Position numbers and translations under genes: made by a program. This document shows, in pieces, positions 34,066 through 43,298 of a DNA stretch of 64,000 nt. Where the stretch lies: positions 3,720,001 through 3,784,000 of the forward strand of contig NZ_CP088952.1 of NCBI RefSeq assembly GCF_021165955.1. Reading direction: 5' to 3'. The notes below the pieces were generated by a model. The model saw only the letters and a list, made by a program, of their open reading frames with translations. It searched no databases and had not been told where the DNA came from. The first letter of the stretch is position 1; each line of letters starts with the position of its first letter. This stretch comes from Massilia endophytica. Its GTDB lineage: Bacteria; Pseudomonadota; Gammaproteobacteria; Burkholderiales; Burkholderiaceae_D.

Positions 34066-37000
34066 ATGCCGACGACCCTCTCCCTGCTGCGCCGCCTGCT
34101 GCGCGCCCTGCTGCCCGTGGTTTTGCTGCTGAGCCTGGCCGATGCCGCCCTGGCCCAGTCCGCCGCGCCGCCCACCCTGCGCTTCAAGAAGCTGGGGCCG
34201 CTGGGCATCGACGAGCCCTCCATGCTCTCGCTCATGCAGGACCGCCAGGGCTTCATCTGGATCGGCACCCATGTGAACGGCCTGTACCGCTACAACGGCT
34301 ACCAGGCCGTCAAGTACGTGAACAAGCCCACCGACCCGAAGAGCCTGCCGCACGACCGCGTCTCCGCCCTCTACGAGGACAAGCAGGGCCGCATCTGGGC
34401 CGGCACCCAGAACGGCCTGGCCCGCTTCAACCCCGTCAGCAACGACTTCACCGTTTTCGTGCCCAACGAGGGCCCGAACAACCGCCGCATTATCAAAAGC
34501 ATCATTTCCGACGGCAAGAACGGCATGTGGATCGCCACCTGGGGCGGCCTGCAGCACTTCGACCCGGACACGGGCAAGTTCGTGCTCTACGTGCACGACC
34601 CGGCCAATCCCAGGAGCCTGGGCAACAACGACCTGAACGCGCTGGCCCTCGATCCCAGGGGCGGGCTGTGGATCGCCACCTGGCCGGGCGGCCTGGACTA
34701 CCTGGCGCCCGGCGCCTCCACCTTCGTCCACCACCAGGTGGATACGGCCGAGCGCCCCGACCCGCGCCGCAATATCGTGCGCGCCCTGCAGTTCGACAGC
34801 CGCGGCACCCTGTGGGTGGGCACGGAAACGGGCGCGGTGAGCTGGAACAGCCGCCGTCCCTGGTCCGAGCGCAAGTGGGAGAGCACACCCAACAGCCGCG
34901 TCACCAACTTCTATATCGACCGCAGCGGCACACTGTGGGCCACCACCCTCTCGGCCGGCCTGCTGCGCTGGAACGCGAAGGACGGCCGCTTCCAGCAGTT
35001 CGTGCACAACGCCAACGACCCCTACTCCCTGCCCGGCGACAACCTGCGCGCCATGGTGCAGGACCGCAGCGGCATGCTGTGGATCGCCTCCTTCACGGAC
35101 GGCATCAGCCTCGTGAACCTGAACAGCACGGGCTTCACCCGCTACGTGCCCCACTACTTCGACAACAACAGCCTGCCCATGTCCAACGCCGTGCTCGCCA
35201 TTGCGACGGCGCCGGGCGGCAAGCTCTGGCTGGGCGGCAATGTGGGCATCAGCCTCTTCGACCCGGCCTCGAACACGGTGCTCAAGCGCTATGTGTCCGA
35301 CCCGCAGAAGCCGGGCAGCCTGAGCCAGAACATCGTCTACTCGCTCTACCAGGGGCCGGAGGGGCCGCTGTGGGCGGGCACCTCGAACGGCCTGAACCGG
35401 CTGGACGATCCGGACGGCAGCTTCCGCACCATCCATTTCGGCAACACGGCCAGCGACTACATCAACGCCATCGCACCCGGCCGGGGCGGGGTGCTGTGGC
35501 TGGCCACGGGCAACAGCCTGATCCGCTACCACATCGAGAGCGACAGCTTCCGCATCTACAGCAGCGACTCGGCCAATCCGGACAGCCGCAGCGTGAACGG
35601 CACCTCCTCCGTGCTGGAGGACCGCAACGGCCGTGTGTGGATGGGCTCGGAGTGGAACGGCGGCGGCCTCGACCTGCTCGACCCGAAAACCGGCAAGTTC
35701 CGCCACTTCCGCTACAGCATGAGCGACAAGGACGGCCTGGCCGACGACAACGTCTCCAGCCTGCACGAAGACTCCCTGGGCCGCATCTGGATCGGCACCG
35801 GCAAGGGCCTGCAGCAGGTGGTGCAGGGGCCGAACGACACCATCACCTTCCGCTCCTTCGAGGCCGTGAACGGCGCCAAGATCCTGGCCATCCGCAGCGA
35901 CCTGGACGACCAGGTCTGGGCCAGCACCATCGTCGGCCTCTACCGCCTGGACCCGGCCACGGGCAAGGCCGTGCTCTACACCGCCTCGGACGGCATGACG
36001 GAAGGCTTCACCGTCAACTCCTCCACGCCCGGCCCGAACGGCATGCTCTACTTCGGCGGCGTGCACGGCATGACAGCCGTGATGCCGCGCGAGGTGCGCA
36101 GCCAGTCCGCCCCGCCCCAGGTGGCCATTACGGACGTGAAAGTCTACAACCACTCCCTGAGCGACGGCGTGCCGCACCGGGGCGTGACCCTGGAAGGCTC
36201 GGTCACGGCGCCCGTGTCCCTGACGCTCTCTTCCGAAGCCTCCGCCTTTTCGCTCGAGTTCGCCGCCCTGCACTACACGGAGCCCGCGCTCAACCGCTAC
36301 GCCTACAAGCTGGAAGGCTTCGACGAGGACTGGGTGGAAACGGACGCCGCCCACCGCGCCGCCACCTACACCAACCTCAATCCCGGCAAGTATGTGTTCC
36401 GGGTCAAGGCCTCCAACCACCGCGGCCAGTGGAACGAGGTGCCCGCCTCGCTCAACATCACCATCACCCCGCCCTTCTGGCGCACCTGGTGGTTCGGCAT
36501 CCTCGCGGGCGGCCTGACCTTCCTCCTGCTGTGGGGCACCTACCGCTGGCGCGTGCGCCGGCTCACCCGCCTCAAGCGCGCCCTGGAGCAGGTGGTGGCC
36601 GCCCGCACCGCCGAGCTGGAGGAATCGAACCGCAAGCTGGCCGCGCTCAGCACCACCGACGGCCTGACGGGCGTGACCAACCGGCGCGGCTTCGACGCCC
36701 AGCTGGAGCTGGAATGGCGGCGCGCCGCGCGCACGGGCCAGCCCCTCGCACTGTCCATGCTGGACGTGGACTACTTCAAGAAGTACAACGACCGCTACGG
36801 CCATGTGGCGGGCGACGCCTGCCTGCGCACGGTGGCGGGCCTCATCACCAAGTACGGCCGCCGCACCACGGACCTCGTGGCGCGCTACGGCGGCGAGGAG
36901 TTCGCCCTGCTCTCGGCCTCCACGGATGCGGCCGACGCGCTCACGACGGCCCAGGCCATCGTGGCCGAACTGGCCCGCCTCGCCCTGCCGCACGACGAAT

Positions 37001-37158
37001 CGCCTTTCGGCAAGGTGACCATCAGCATCGGCGTCGTGTCCATGGTGCCGTCCGAAGGCAGCACGCCGGACATGCTGGTGTCCCAGGCCGACCAGGCCCT
37101 GTACCGGGCCAAGATCCGCGGCCGCAACCAGGCGCTGCTGGCCCAGGGCGATGCCTGA
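34066..37158 (+). CDS. Periplasmic two-propeller sensor diguanylate cyclase
   Basis: The 1030-residue protein has a signal peptide or anchor (LLRALLPVVLLLSLADAALAQ), about thirteen propeller strands of the type QDRQGFIWIGTHVNGLYRYN (residues ~40-680, enough for two seven-bladed propellers), a Y_Y_Y domain (about 700-800; YAYKLEGFDEDWVE), one membrane helix (about 808-828), a short coiled coil and a GGDEF domain (about 855-1030). The active site is GGEEF, with the product-inhibition RxxD (RTTD) five residues before it. It should make cyclic di-GMP in response to a periplasmic signal, possibly a glycan as for related hybrid sensors. The next gene overlaps its end. Confidence 0.93.
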   Translation: MPTTLSLLRRLLRALLPVVLLLSLADAALAQSAAPPTLRFKKLGPLGIDEPSMLSLMQDRQGFIWIGTHVNGLYRYNGYQAVKYVNKPTDPKSLPHDRVSALYEDKQGRIWAGTQNGLARFNPVSNDFTVFVPNEGPNNRRIIKSIISDGKNGMWIATWGGLQHFDPDTGKFVLYVHDPANPRSLGNNDLNALALDPRGGLWIATWPGGLDYLAPGASTFVHHQVDTAERPDPRRNIVRALQFDSRGTLWVGTETGAVSWNSRRPWSERKWESTPNSRVTNFYIDRSGTLWATTLSAGLLRWNAKDGRFQQFVHNANDPYSLPGDNLRAMVQDRSGMLWIASFTDGISLVNLNSTGFTRYVPHYFDNNSLPMSNAVLAIATAPGGKLWLGGNVGISLFDPASNTVLKRYVSDPQKPGSLSQNIVYSLYQGPEGPLWAGTSNGLNRLDDPDGSFRTIHFGNTASDYINAIAPGRGGVLWLATGNSLIRYHIESDSFRIYSSDSANPDSRSVNGTSSVLEDRNGRVWMGSEWNGGGLDLLDPKTGKFRHFRYSMSDKDGLADDNVSSLHEDSLGRIWIGTGKGLQQVVQGPNDTITFRSFEAVNGAKILAIRSDLDDQVWASTIVGLYRLDPATGKAVLYTASDGMTEGFTVNSSTPGPNGMLYFGGVHGMTAVMPREVRSQSAPPQVAITDVKVYNHSLSDGVPHRGVTLEGSVTAPVSLTLSSEASAFSLEFAALHYTEPALNRYAYKLEGFDEDWVETDAAHRAATYTNLNPGKYVFRVKASNHRGQWNEVPASLNITITPPFWRTWWFGILAGGLTFLLLWGTYRWRVRRLTRLKRALEQVVAARTAELEESNRKLAALSTTDGLTGVTNRRGFDAQLELEWRRAARTGQPLALSMLDVDYFKKYNDRYGHVAGDACLRTVAGLITKYGRRTTDLVARYGGEEFALLSASTDAADALTTAQAIVAELARLALPHDESPFGKVTISIGVVSMVPSEGSTPDMLVSQADQALYRAKIRGRNQALLAQGDA

Positions 37159-37324
37159 TCCGGAGGACCCGCGCCCCGAGCCGCCTGCGGCGCCCAAGCC
37201 GGGCGACTGCTGCGGCAGCGGCTGCGTGCACTGCGTTTACGACCTCTACGAAGAGGCGATGGAGCGCTACCGCGAAGCGCTGGCGGCCTGGGAAGCGCGG
37301 CACGGTCAACAGCGTTCACCGTGA
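37151..37324 (+). CDS. Small Cys-rich oxidoreductase-like domain protein
   Basis: This 57-residue ORF overlaps the end of the GGDEF gene by 8 bases. It has a Pro-rich start and then the compact motif CCGSGCVHCVYDLYEEAMERY, the signature of the small oxidoreductase-like domain family (recalled as PF09791). Four Cys in a CC-x3-C-x2-C arrangement could bind a metal. Function unknown. Its codon use matches the neighbours and the motif is too specific to be chance. Confidence 0.8.
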   Translation: MPDPEDPRPEPPAAPKPGDCCGSGCVHCVYDLYEEAMERYREALAAWEARHGQQRSP

Positions 37325-37371
37325 GTTCGTCACCGCACTGAAACAGCCGAGCGCGGCGCTTACCATGGGGC

Positions 37372-38679
37372 ATGGACCCATCCGAATCCCTTCATGACAC
37401 GGCGGCCGAATCGGCCACCGTGCCGCCCTCGGGGCAATCCTGGCTGAGCAAGCTGGGCCCCGGCCTGATTACGGGCGCAGCGGACGACGACCCCTCCGGC
37501 ATCGCCACCTATTCCCAGGCGGGCGCCCAGTTCGGCTTCGGCCTGCTCTGGACCATGCTGCTGACCTTCCCCATGATGGCGGCCATCCAGATCATCAGCG
37601 CCCGCATCGGCCGCGTCACGGGGCGTGGGCTCGCCACCAATATCCGTCACCATTCGCCGCCCTGGCTGCTCTACAGCCTCGTGAGCCTGCTGCTGGTGGC
37701 CAACACCATCAACATCGCCGCCGACATCGCGGCGATGGGCGACGCGGTGCGCCTGATCGCGGGCGGCAGGCCGCACTGGTATGCCCTGGCTTTCGGCATC
37801 CTCTCACTCCTGCTGCAGGTTTTCATTCCCTACCGGCGCTACGTCCACATCCTGAAATGGCTGACCCTGGCGCTGCTGGCCTATGTGGCAACCGTGCTGG
37901 TGGTGAACGTGCCCTGGCGCGAAGCCCTGCATGCGACCCTTGTGCCGCACCTGTCCTGGCGCCCCGAATACCTGACGACGGTGGTGGCTGTGTTCGGCAC
38001 CACCATCAGCCCCTATCTCTTCTTCTGGCAGGCCGCGCAGGAGGTGGAAGAACTGCGCGCCGATCCGCAGGCCGAACCGCTCAAATGCGACCCCGCCCAG
38101 GCCCCCGAGCAGTATCAGCGCATCAAGCTGGATACCGTGGTCGGCATGGGCTTCTCCAACCTGGTGGCCTTCTTCATCATGCTGACCACGGCGGTCACGC
38201 TCCATGCCCACGGCATCACGGACATCGGCTCCTCGGCGCAGGCCGCCTCGGCCCTGAAACCCATCGCGGGCGAATTCGCCTTCGTGCTCTTCACGCTGGG
38301 TATAGTCGGCACCGGCCTGCTCGCCATTCCCGTGCTGGCGGGATCGGCGGCCTATGCCATGGCGGGCACTTTCCGCTGGAAGAACAGCCTGGAGCTGCAG
38401 TTCTCGGCCGCGCGCAAGTTCTATCTCATCATCATCGCCTCGACCATGGCGGGCGTCGGCATCGGCTTCCTGCCCATCGACCCGATCAAGGCCCTGTTCT
38501 GGGCGGCGGTAATCAACGGCGTGATCGCGGTGCCCATCATGGCGGTGATGATGGCGTTGGCCAGCAAGGCCGACGTGATGGGCGGGCTGCCCATTTCGCG
38601 GCGCCTGCGCATCCTGGGCTGGATCTGCACGGCAGTGATGGGGCTGGCAGTGATCGCCATGTTCGCCACCATGCGGTAA
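37372..38679 (+). CDS. Nramp-family divalent metal transporter with atypical metal site
   Basis: The 435-residue protein has eleven or so membrane segments and the Nramp fold. The unwound part of helix 1 reads GAADDDPSGIATYS (usually DPGN) and that of helix 6 reads GTTISPYLFFWQ (usually with MPH). The Met that favours soft transition metals is therefore missing. Such changes are typical of the NRAMP-related Mg2+ transporter branch or other atypical branches, so Mn2+ should not be assumed. Both flanking regions lack obvious metal-regulator sites. The ATG at 37372 is the second of two close ATGs. Confidence 0.85.
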   Translation: MDPSESLHDTAAESATVPPSGQSWLSKLGPGLITGAADDDPSGIATYSQAGAQFGFGLLWTMLLTFPMMAAIQIISARIGRVTGRGLATNIRHHSPPWLLYSLVSLLLVANTINIAADIAAMGDAVRLIAGGRPHWYALAFGILSLLLQVFIPYRRYVHILKWLTLALLAYVATVLVVNVPWREALHATLVPHLSWRPEYLTTVVAVFGTTISPYLFFWQAAQEVEELRADPQAEPLKCDPAQAPEQYQRIKLDTVVGMGFSNLVAFFIMLTTAVTLHAHGITDIGSSAQAASALKPIAGEFAFVLFTLGIVGTGLLAIPVLAGSAAYAMAGTFRWKNSLELQFSAARKFYLIIIASTMAGVGIGFLPIDPIKALFWAAVINGVIAVPIMAVMMALASKADVMGGLPISRRLRILGWICTAVMGLAVIAMFATMR

Positions 38680-38707
38680 GCTAAGGCTTTCCTTTCCCGG
38701 AGCCGCC

Positions 38708-39028
38708 ATGTCCCGCCGCCACCTGATGCTTGCCCTGATCGGCTGTGCCGCCGTGCTGGCCCTGCCCGCGCGGGCCCAGCAGGAGCGCGAGTTTCCCGCC
38801 AACGCCAAGCGCGGCCGCATGGCGCCCGGCTACTTCCCCGAGCTCACCCTGGACGGCAAGGTGCGCCGCCTCTCGCCCTCGGGCCGCATCTTCAACCAGG
38901 AAAACCTGGTGGAACCGATGGCCTCCCTGCGCGGCAGCTACGTGGTCAACTACACGGAAGACGCCAACGGCGACATCGACCGCATCTGGATTCTCACCCC
39001 CGAAGAAGCGCGCCGCAAGCCCAGGTAG
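38708..39028 (+). CDS. Small secreted protein of unknown function
   Basis: A GGAG 6 bases before the ATG supports the start. The 106-residue product has a signal peptide (MSRRHLMLALIGCAAVLALPARAQ) and a conserved-looking mature part with PGYFPELTLDGKVRRLSPSGRIFN and SYVVNYTEDANGDIDRIWIL. I do not recognise the family. The mature protein of about 82 residues is probably a single beta-rich domain. It stands alone, with no clear operon partners. Confidence 0.75.
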   Translation: MSRRHLMLALIGCAAVLALPARAQQEREFPANAKRGRMAPGYFPELTLDGKVRRLSPSGRIFNQENLVEPMASLRGSYVVNYTEDANGDIDRIWILTPEEARRKPR

Positions 39029-39117
39029 CCCAATTAGCTAACAAGAAAGTATCAATTTACCGGGACTTTCGGTAGGATACCTCATTGTTGAAATAATTGT
39101 CTCCGACGCAACACCTG

Positions 39118-39768
39118 ATGTTGAAAATGAAACACAAGCTGCTGGCCGCGCTGGCGCTCGCCGCCGCCCAGGCCCAGGCCGGGTCGGCAGGTCAACTGAC
39201 GGTGGACGACGCCAGCCTCGGCGGCACTGGTCCCGCCTTCTGGTCGGACGATACGGTGTATTCGGGCGTCAATCCGATGCGCAGCACCTCCGGCTTCGCG
39301 GGCGAGTTCGCCCCCACCGGCACCGGTTCCTGGACCTCGCTGGAACGGATCAGCCAGAGCGGCGCGATCCGGGACCAGAGCAGCACCTTCAACTTCACCT
39401 TCGCCTTCGACAACGCCGCGCACACGAGCGGCAGCTGGACGATTACCAACGCCACGGCCAACAAGGTGCAGATCGACCTCGTGCTGGCCATGCACGCCGC
39501 GAACGGCGGCGGCTCCTTCCTGTTCGATAATCAGGTGATCGATGCGCGCCAGACCCTGGCGGGCCGCTGGAAGATCGACTGGCTGAACGACGGCGGCAAC
39601 ATCCCCGGCTTCTCCAACCTGGTGTTGTATGGGCGCGACCAGCGCACCATTCTCGCCCCCGCCCCGGAACCCGAGACCTGGGCCATGCTGGCCACGGGCC
39701 TGCTGGCCATCGGCCTCACCGCGCGCCGCCGCCGCAAGGACAGCGTCGCCATCCGGCCTCAGATGTAA
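39118..39768 (+). CDS. PEP-CTERM sorting domain protein
   Basis: The ~216-residue protein has a signal peptide (MKHKLLAALALAAAQAQA), a beta-rich mature part (SSTFNFTFAFDN, TSGSWTITNATANKVQIDLVL) and a C-terminal PEP-CTERM tripartite signal: PEPETWAM, a hydrophobic helix and an RRRR cluster. PEP-CTERM proteins are processed by an exosortase (EpsH/XrtA) and are usually linked to extracellular polysaccharide. The start is uncertain: ATG 39118, ATG 39127 or TTG 39097 are possible and none has a good Shine-Dalgarno sequence. Its end overlaps the convergent lpxO-like gene by 10 bases. Confidence 0.85.
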   Translation: MLKMKHKLLAALALAAAQAQAGSAGQLTVDDASLGGTGPAFWSDDTVYSGVNPMRSTSGFAGEFAPTGTGSWTSLERISQSGAIRDQSSTFNFTFAFDNAAHTSGSWTITNATANKVQIDLVLAMHAANGGGSFLFDNQVIDARQTLAGRWKIDWLNDGGNIPGFSNLVLYGRDQRTILAPAPEPETWAMLATGLLAIGLTARRRRKDSVAIRPQM

Positions 39769-40658
39769 TAGATCAGCGCCGCCAGACCGATGATCAGGGC
39801 CACCTTGGTGACCTTGTACACGTTCTTGTTCCAGGCCTTGAAGCGGCGGCGGTACTGGCCCGCATAGAAGGAAATACGGAAGAGTTTGCTCACCAGGCCC
39901 ACCTGGTCGCCCGTTTCGTTCGGCGAGGCGGCGGCCGTCATCATGGTCTTGCCGAGGAAGCGGTTGATGGCCTGGGCCCAGCGGAAGCGCATGGGGCGCT
40001 CCACGTCGCAGAACAGGATGATGCGGTTGCTCTCGCTGCCGTTGATGGCCCAGTGGATATAGGTCTCGTCGAACATCACCCCTTCCCCGTCGCGCCAGCT
40101 GTGGCGCTCCCCGTCCACGTCGATGAAGCAGCGGTCGTCGTTGGGCGTGGCAAGGCCCAGGTGATAGCGCAGGGAACCGGCGAAGGGATCGCGGTGGGGA
40201 TTGAGCTTGCCGCCGGGCGGCAGCTCGGCGAACATGGCCGCCTTCACGGATGGGATGCTCTTCAGCAGCGCATAGGTCTGCGGGCAGAGCTGCTCGGCCG
40301 AAGGATGGCTGGCGTCGTACCACTTCAGGTAGAAGCGCTTCCAGCCTGCCTTGAAGAAGGAATTGAAGCCCGCGTCGTCGTTCTTTTCCGAAGCCTTGAT
40401 CTTCTGCAGGCGAATCAGGTTCTCCGCCTCATCGCGGATGGTCTGCCAGTTCTGCTGCAGGGGCGCCAGCTCGCGGAAATCGGCCACGTTCAGGTAGGGC
40501 GTGGACGGCACGCGCGAGAACCAGTGCATGAAGATATTGATGGGAGCCATGAAGGACGAGTGGTCGAACAGCTGGCGCCCGATCGGCAGCCGCACGCGGC
40601 CACGGAAGTGGATGTGCAGAACGGCCAGGATGTAGAAACCGACAATCGCCCATTTCAT
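39759..40658 (-). CDS. lpxO: Aspartyl/asparaginyl beta-hydroxylase family, LpxO-like
   Basis: The 299-residue protein has a membrane segment at each end (about residues 3-18 and 284-297) and a Fe(II)/2-oxoglutarate dioxygenase domain between them. Metal and cosubstrate residues are visible in GGKLNPHRDPFAGSLRYHL (His-x-Asp), FDETYIHWAIN (second His) and the Arg in SNRIILFCDV. Size and anchors match LpxO, which hydroxylates the 2-position of a secondary acyl chain of lipid A. The alternative is another membrane-bound hydroxylase of the same family. An inverted repeat pair lies in its upstream region. Confidence 0.85.
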   Translation of the reverse strand: MKWAIVGFYILAVLHIHFRGRVRLPIGRQLFDHSSFMAPINIFMHWFSRVPSTPYLNVADFRELAPLQQNWQTIRDEAENLIRLQKIKASEKNDDAGFNSFFKAGWKRFYLKWYDASHPSAEQLCPQTYALLKSIPSVKAAMFAELPPGGKLNPHRDPFAGSLRYHLGLATPNDDRCFIDVDGERHSWRDGEGVMFDETYIHWAINGSESNRIILFCDVERPMRFRWAQAINRFLGKTMMTAAASPNETGDQVGLVSKLFRISFYAGQYRRRFKAWNKNVYKVTKVALIIGLAALIYYI

Positions 40659-40680
40659 CGCGCTACCTCAATCAAAAATA

Positions 40681-40746
40681 TTGCTTAAAGGGGTCTGTCC
40701 CCTTTTAAGAAATCTTGCTTAAATGGGGACAAACCCTTTTAGGCAA
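40681..40746. repeat. Pair of inverted REP-like hairpin units
   Basis: Unit 1 has CTTAAAGGGG (40684-40693), TCTGT and CCCCTTTTAAG (40699-40709). Unit 2 (40714-40746) is a diverged copy in the opposite orientation (TTGCTTAAATGGGGACAAAC then CCTTTTAGGCAA). Short palindromes with GGGG-TCTGT-CCCC cores are typical of REP/RAYT-type dispersed repeats. They lie 23 bases upstream of the lpxO-like start. No transposase is nearby. Confidence 0.6.
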
Positions 40747-40857
40747 TTCCGGAAACCTGCCATTTTACCGCAGCCCAATGTCAATCGCGCGCTGTCCCCA
40801 AATCGACCGTGCTAGCCTTTCTGTTAATAATAAGCAATACGCATGGAGGCCGGCATG

Positions 40858-41781
40858 ATGTCCGAACATATTTCTCAAATCCGTGGTTCCGTAATGGAGG
40901 CCATCGGCAATACCCCCGTGGTGATGCTCTCGCGGCTGTTTCGTAATGCCGAGGTGGTGGCCAAACTGGAATTCATGAATCCGGGCGGCAGCATCAAGGA
41001 CCGCATGGTGCGCCATATGCTGCGCCAGTCCCCGCCCAATCTGGAACGCGTGGTGGAAAGCTCGTCCGGCAACACCGGCGCGGCGCTGGCCATGGCCAGC
41101 GCGGTCTACGGGCTGCAGTGCGATATCACGGTGCCGGACCGCACCAGCATCGAAAAGGTGAGACGCATCCAGGCCTATGGGGCCGAGGTGCATGTGTGCG
41201 TTGCCGACGTGCCGGAATCGCATGAGCGCAGCTACCACTCGGTGGCCGAGCGCATTGCCGCCGACACGGGCGCCTACCATCTCGACCAGTACCGCTCGGA
41301 GATGAACCGCCAGGCCCACTATTCGGATACCGCGCCCGAGCTGTGGTTCCAGCTGAACTGCCAGCTCGACTATTTCGTATGCGGCATCGGCTCCGGCGGC
41401 ACGATCTCGGGCATTGGCCGCTACCTGAAGGACCAGAACCCGAACATCAAGGTGATCGGCGTGGAGCCCGTGAATTCGGCTTACCGCAGGATGGTGACGA
41501 GCACCGAGAACGAAGGCGAGTACGAAACCGTGATGGAGGGCGTGGGCAAGCGCTCACCGTCCGCCAGCTTCGATGCCAGCGTGGTGGACGATGTGATCCA
41601 GGTGACGGACGAGGAGGCGCTGGACTACTGCCGCCGCCTCGCACGCCAGGAGGGCATTCTGGCGGGCGGCTCGAGCGGCTGCGTCACCGCCGGCATCGCC
41701 AAGCTGCTGCCCCGCCTGAGCGGGCGCATCGCGACGATCTTCCCCGACTCGGGCGCCTTCTATCTCTCCAAGTACTTCTGA
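40858..41781 (+). CDS. PLP-dependent cysteine synthase-family enzyme
   Basis: GGAGG at 40845-40849 places the start at ATG 40858 (8 bases) or ATG 40855 (5 bases) rather than the ATG at 40843. The ~307-residue fold-type II enzyme has the PLP Lys in MNPGGSIKDRMV, the substrate loop SSSGNTGAALAMA, and the phosphate cup GIGSGGTISGIGRYL. The closing motif is FPDSGAFYLSKYF. It could be an O-acetylserine sulfhydrylase, a cystathionine beta-synthase-like enzyme or an SbnA-type enzyme of specialised metabolism; residues seen do not decide. There is no cysE neighbour. Confidence 0.85.
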   Translation: MSEHISQIRGSVMEAIGNTPVVMLSRLFRNAEVVAKLEFMNPGGSIKDRMVRHMLRQSPPNLERVVESSSGNTGAALAMASAVYGLQCDITVPDRTSIEKVRRIQAYGAEVHVCVADVPESHERSYHSVAERIAADTGAYHLDQYRSEMNRQAHYSDTAPELWFQLNCQLDYFVCGIGSGGTISGIGRYLKDQNPNIKVIGVEPVNSAYRRMVTSTENEGEYETVMEGVGKRSPSASFDASVVDDVIQVTDEEALDYCRRLARQEGILAGGSSGCVTAGIAKLLPRLSGRIATIFPDSGAFYLSKYF

Positions 41782-41784
41782 CGT

Positions 41785-43195
41785 TCAGGCCGCGCGCTGA
41801 AGCGTGCGCGCGGCGCGCTGCATGCGGGCCTGCGGCTGCCTGTGCAGCACGGCGACCTGGGCGGCCGGGCGGCGCTCGTCCGCCAGACGGAACTTGCTGA
41901 CCGATTCCGACAGCCGCAGCGCCTCCTCCTCCAGCGAATGCGTCGCCGCGGCGGCCTGCTCCACCAGGGCCGCGTTCTGCTGCGTCGCCACGTCCATCTG
42001 CACCACCGCCTCGTTGATCTGCTCGACGCCTGCGGCCTGTTCGCCGCTCGCGGTGGTGACTTCGGAGATGAGGTCGGACACCTGCTGCACGCTCGTCACC
42101 ACGCGCGCCATGGTTTCCCCCGCACGCACCGCGAGAGCGCTGCCTTGCGCCACCTGGCTCACCGAACTTTCAATGAGCGACTTGATCTCCCTGGCCGCGC
42201 TGGCGGAACGGCCGGCCAGATTGCGTACCTCGCTGGCCACCACGGCAAAGCCGCGTCCCTGCTCGCCCGCCCTTGCCGCTTCCACCGCGGCATTGAGTGC
42301 GAGGATATTTCTCCGTGCGGCCGGACAGGTCGGACACGCCGCCCGCAATTTCCCGCGACGCGTGCAGCACGCGGTCGGTGCCGGAGCGCACCTCGCCCAC
42401 AATGCCTGCCAGGCTGTCGCGCATCTGGGCGATGCTGAACAGCAGGCTGCTGCGGTCGCCCGCGCGCAGCGTCACAGGCTGCGACAGGTCGCCTGCCGCT
42501 ATGCGCGCCGTCACTTCCGCCGCGTAGGCCGGCTCGCCTCCCAGCTGGCGCAGCAGGGAACGCGCGATGGCGTAGCCCATCCCGGCTGCCACCACAATCG
42601 CCAGCAGCGAAGCGTAAGTCACCGCTTGCGCCGTGTGCCCGCTCAGGACCTTGATGTCTTCGCCGCTGCGGTTGATCAGCTGCTGCTGATAGCGCACCAG
42701 TTTGTCCAGGCTCGCCATATAGCCGCTCGCCTGGCTGGCCAGCTCCGTATCGAAGAAGCGGTTGGCCTGTTCCACGTTACCGGCCTGCTTCTGTTTGAAG
42801 GCCGCCGCCCGCGCCTCGCGGTAGGCGGCCCGCCGCTGATGGACTTCTTCAAAAAGCTTCTTCGCCTCGCCATCGGGCAGCCGCTCGCCGATGGTCTTCT
42901 GCAGCGCGGTCGCCCGGGCCGAAGCCTGCGCAATGGCTTCTTCGAACTGCTTCTGCACCGCCGGATCGCTGGCCTTGGCCGCGGCAACGGAACGAACGAG
43001 ATTGACTTCGATAACGCCATGCCATTCCTTGAGCATGCGCTCGGTCTGCAGCGCCTGCTCAAGCACGACAACCGTTTCGTCCCTGGTCTCGTTCATGGCC
43101 AGCACGCTCAGGGAGCCCAGGCCCATCAGCAGGGCCACCATCACTGCAAAGCCTGCTGCCAGGCGGGTGCCAACCTTCCAGTCCGAGAATTTCAT
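41785..43195 (-). pseudogene. Methyl-accepting chemotaxis protein, broken by a frame-changing internal deletion
   Basis: The 5' frame (from ATG 43195) encodes an N-terminal membrane segment, a four-helix-type periplasmic domain, a second membrane segment (about residues 193-213), HAMP and the start of the signalling domain up to GGVSDLSGRTE. At about 42308-42311 the sequence jumps to NILALNAAVEAARAGEQGRGF in another frame, which continues to 41785 and contains the hairpin tip and the C-terminal arm. In intact homologues about 79 residues separate these two motifs, so roughly 236-238 bp are missing. The in-frame product would be a receptor without a kinase-control tip. A sequencing or assembly error is the alternative. 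Confidence 0.85.
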
Positions 43196-43298
43196 GCGGA
43201 GCTCCGTAACAGTTGATGGTCAGAAAATCTATCATGGGCTTCCTTTCGGCAACAACGCATCCTCGACCAAGGTTTGATATTTCTAAAGCTCCTGTCCC

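Noticed and set aside
34042..37197. 1051-codon open frame antisense to the propeller-GGDEF gene
   Set aside because: Same cause as above; the plus-strand frame has thirteen propeller motifs and GGEEF.
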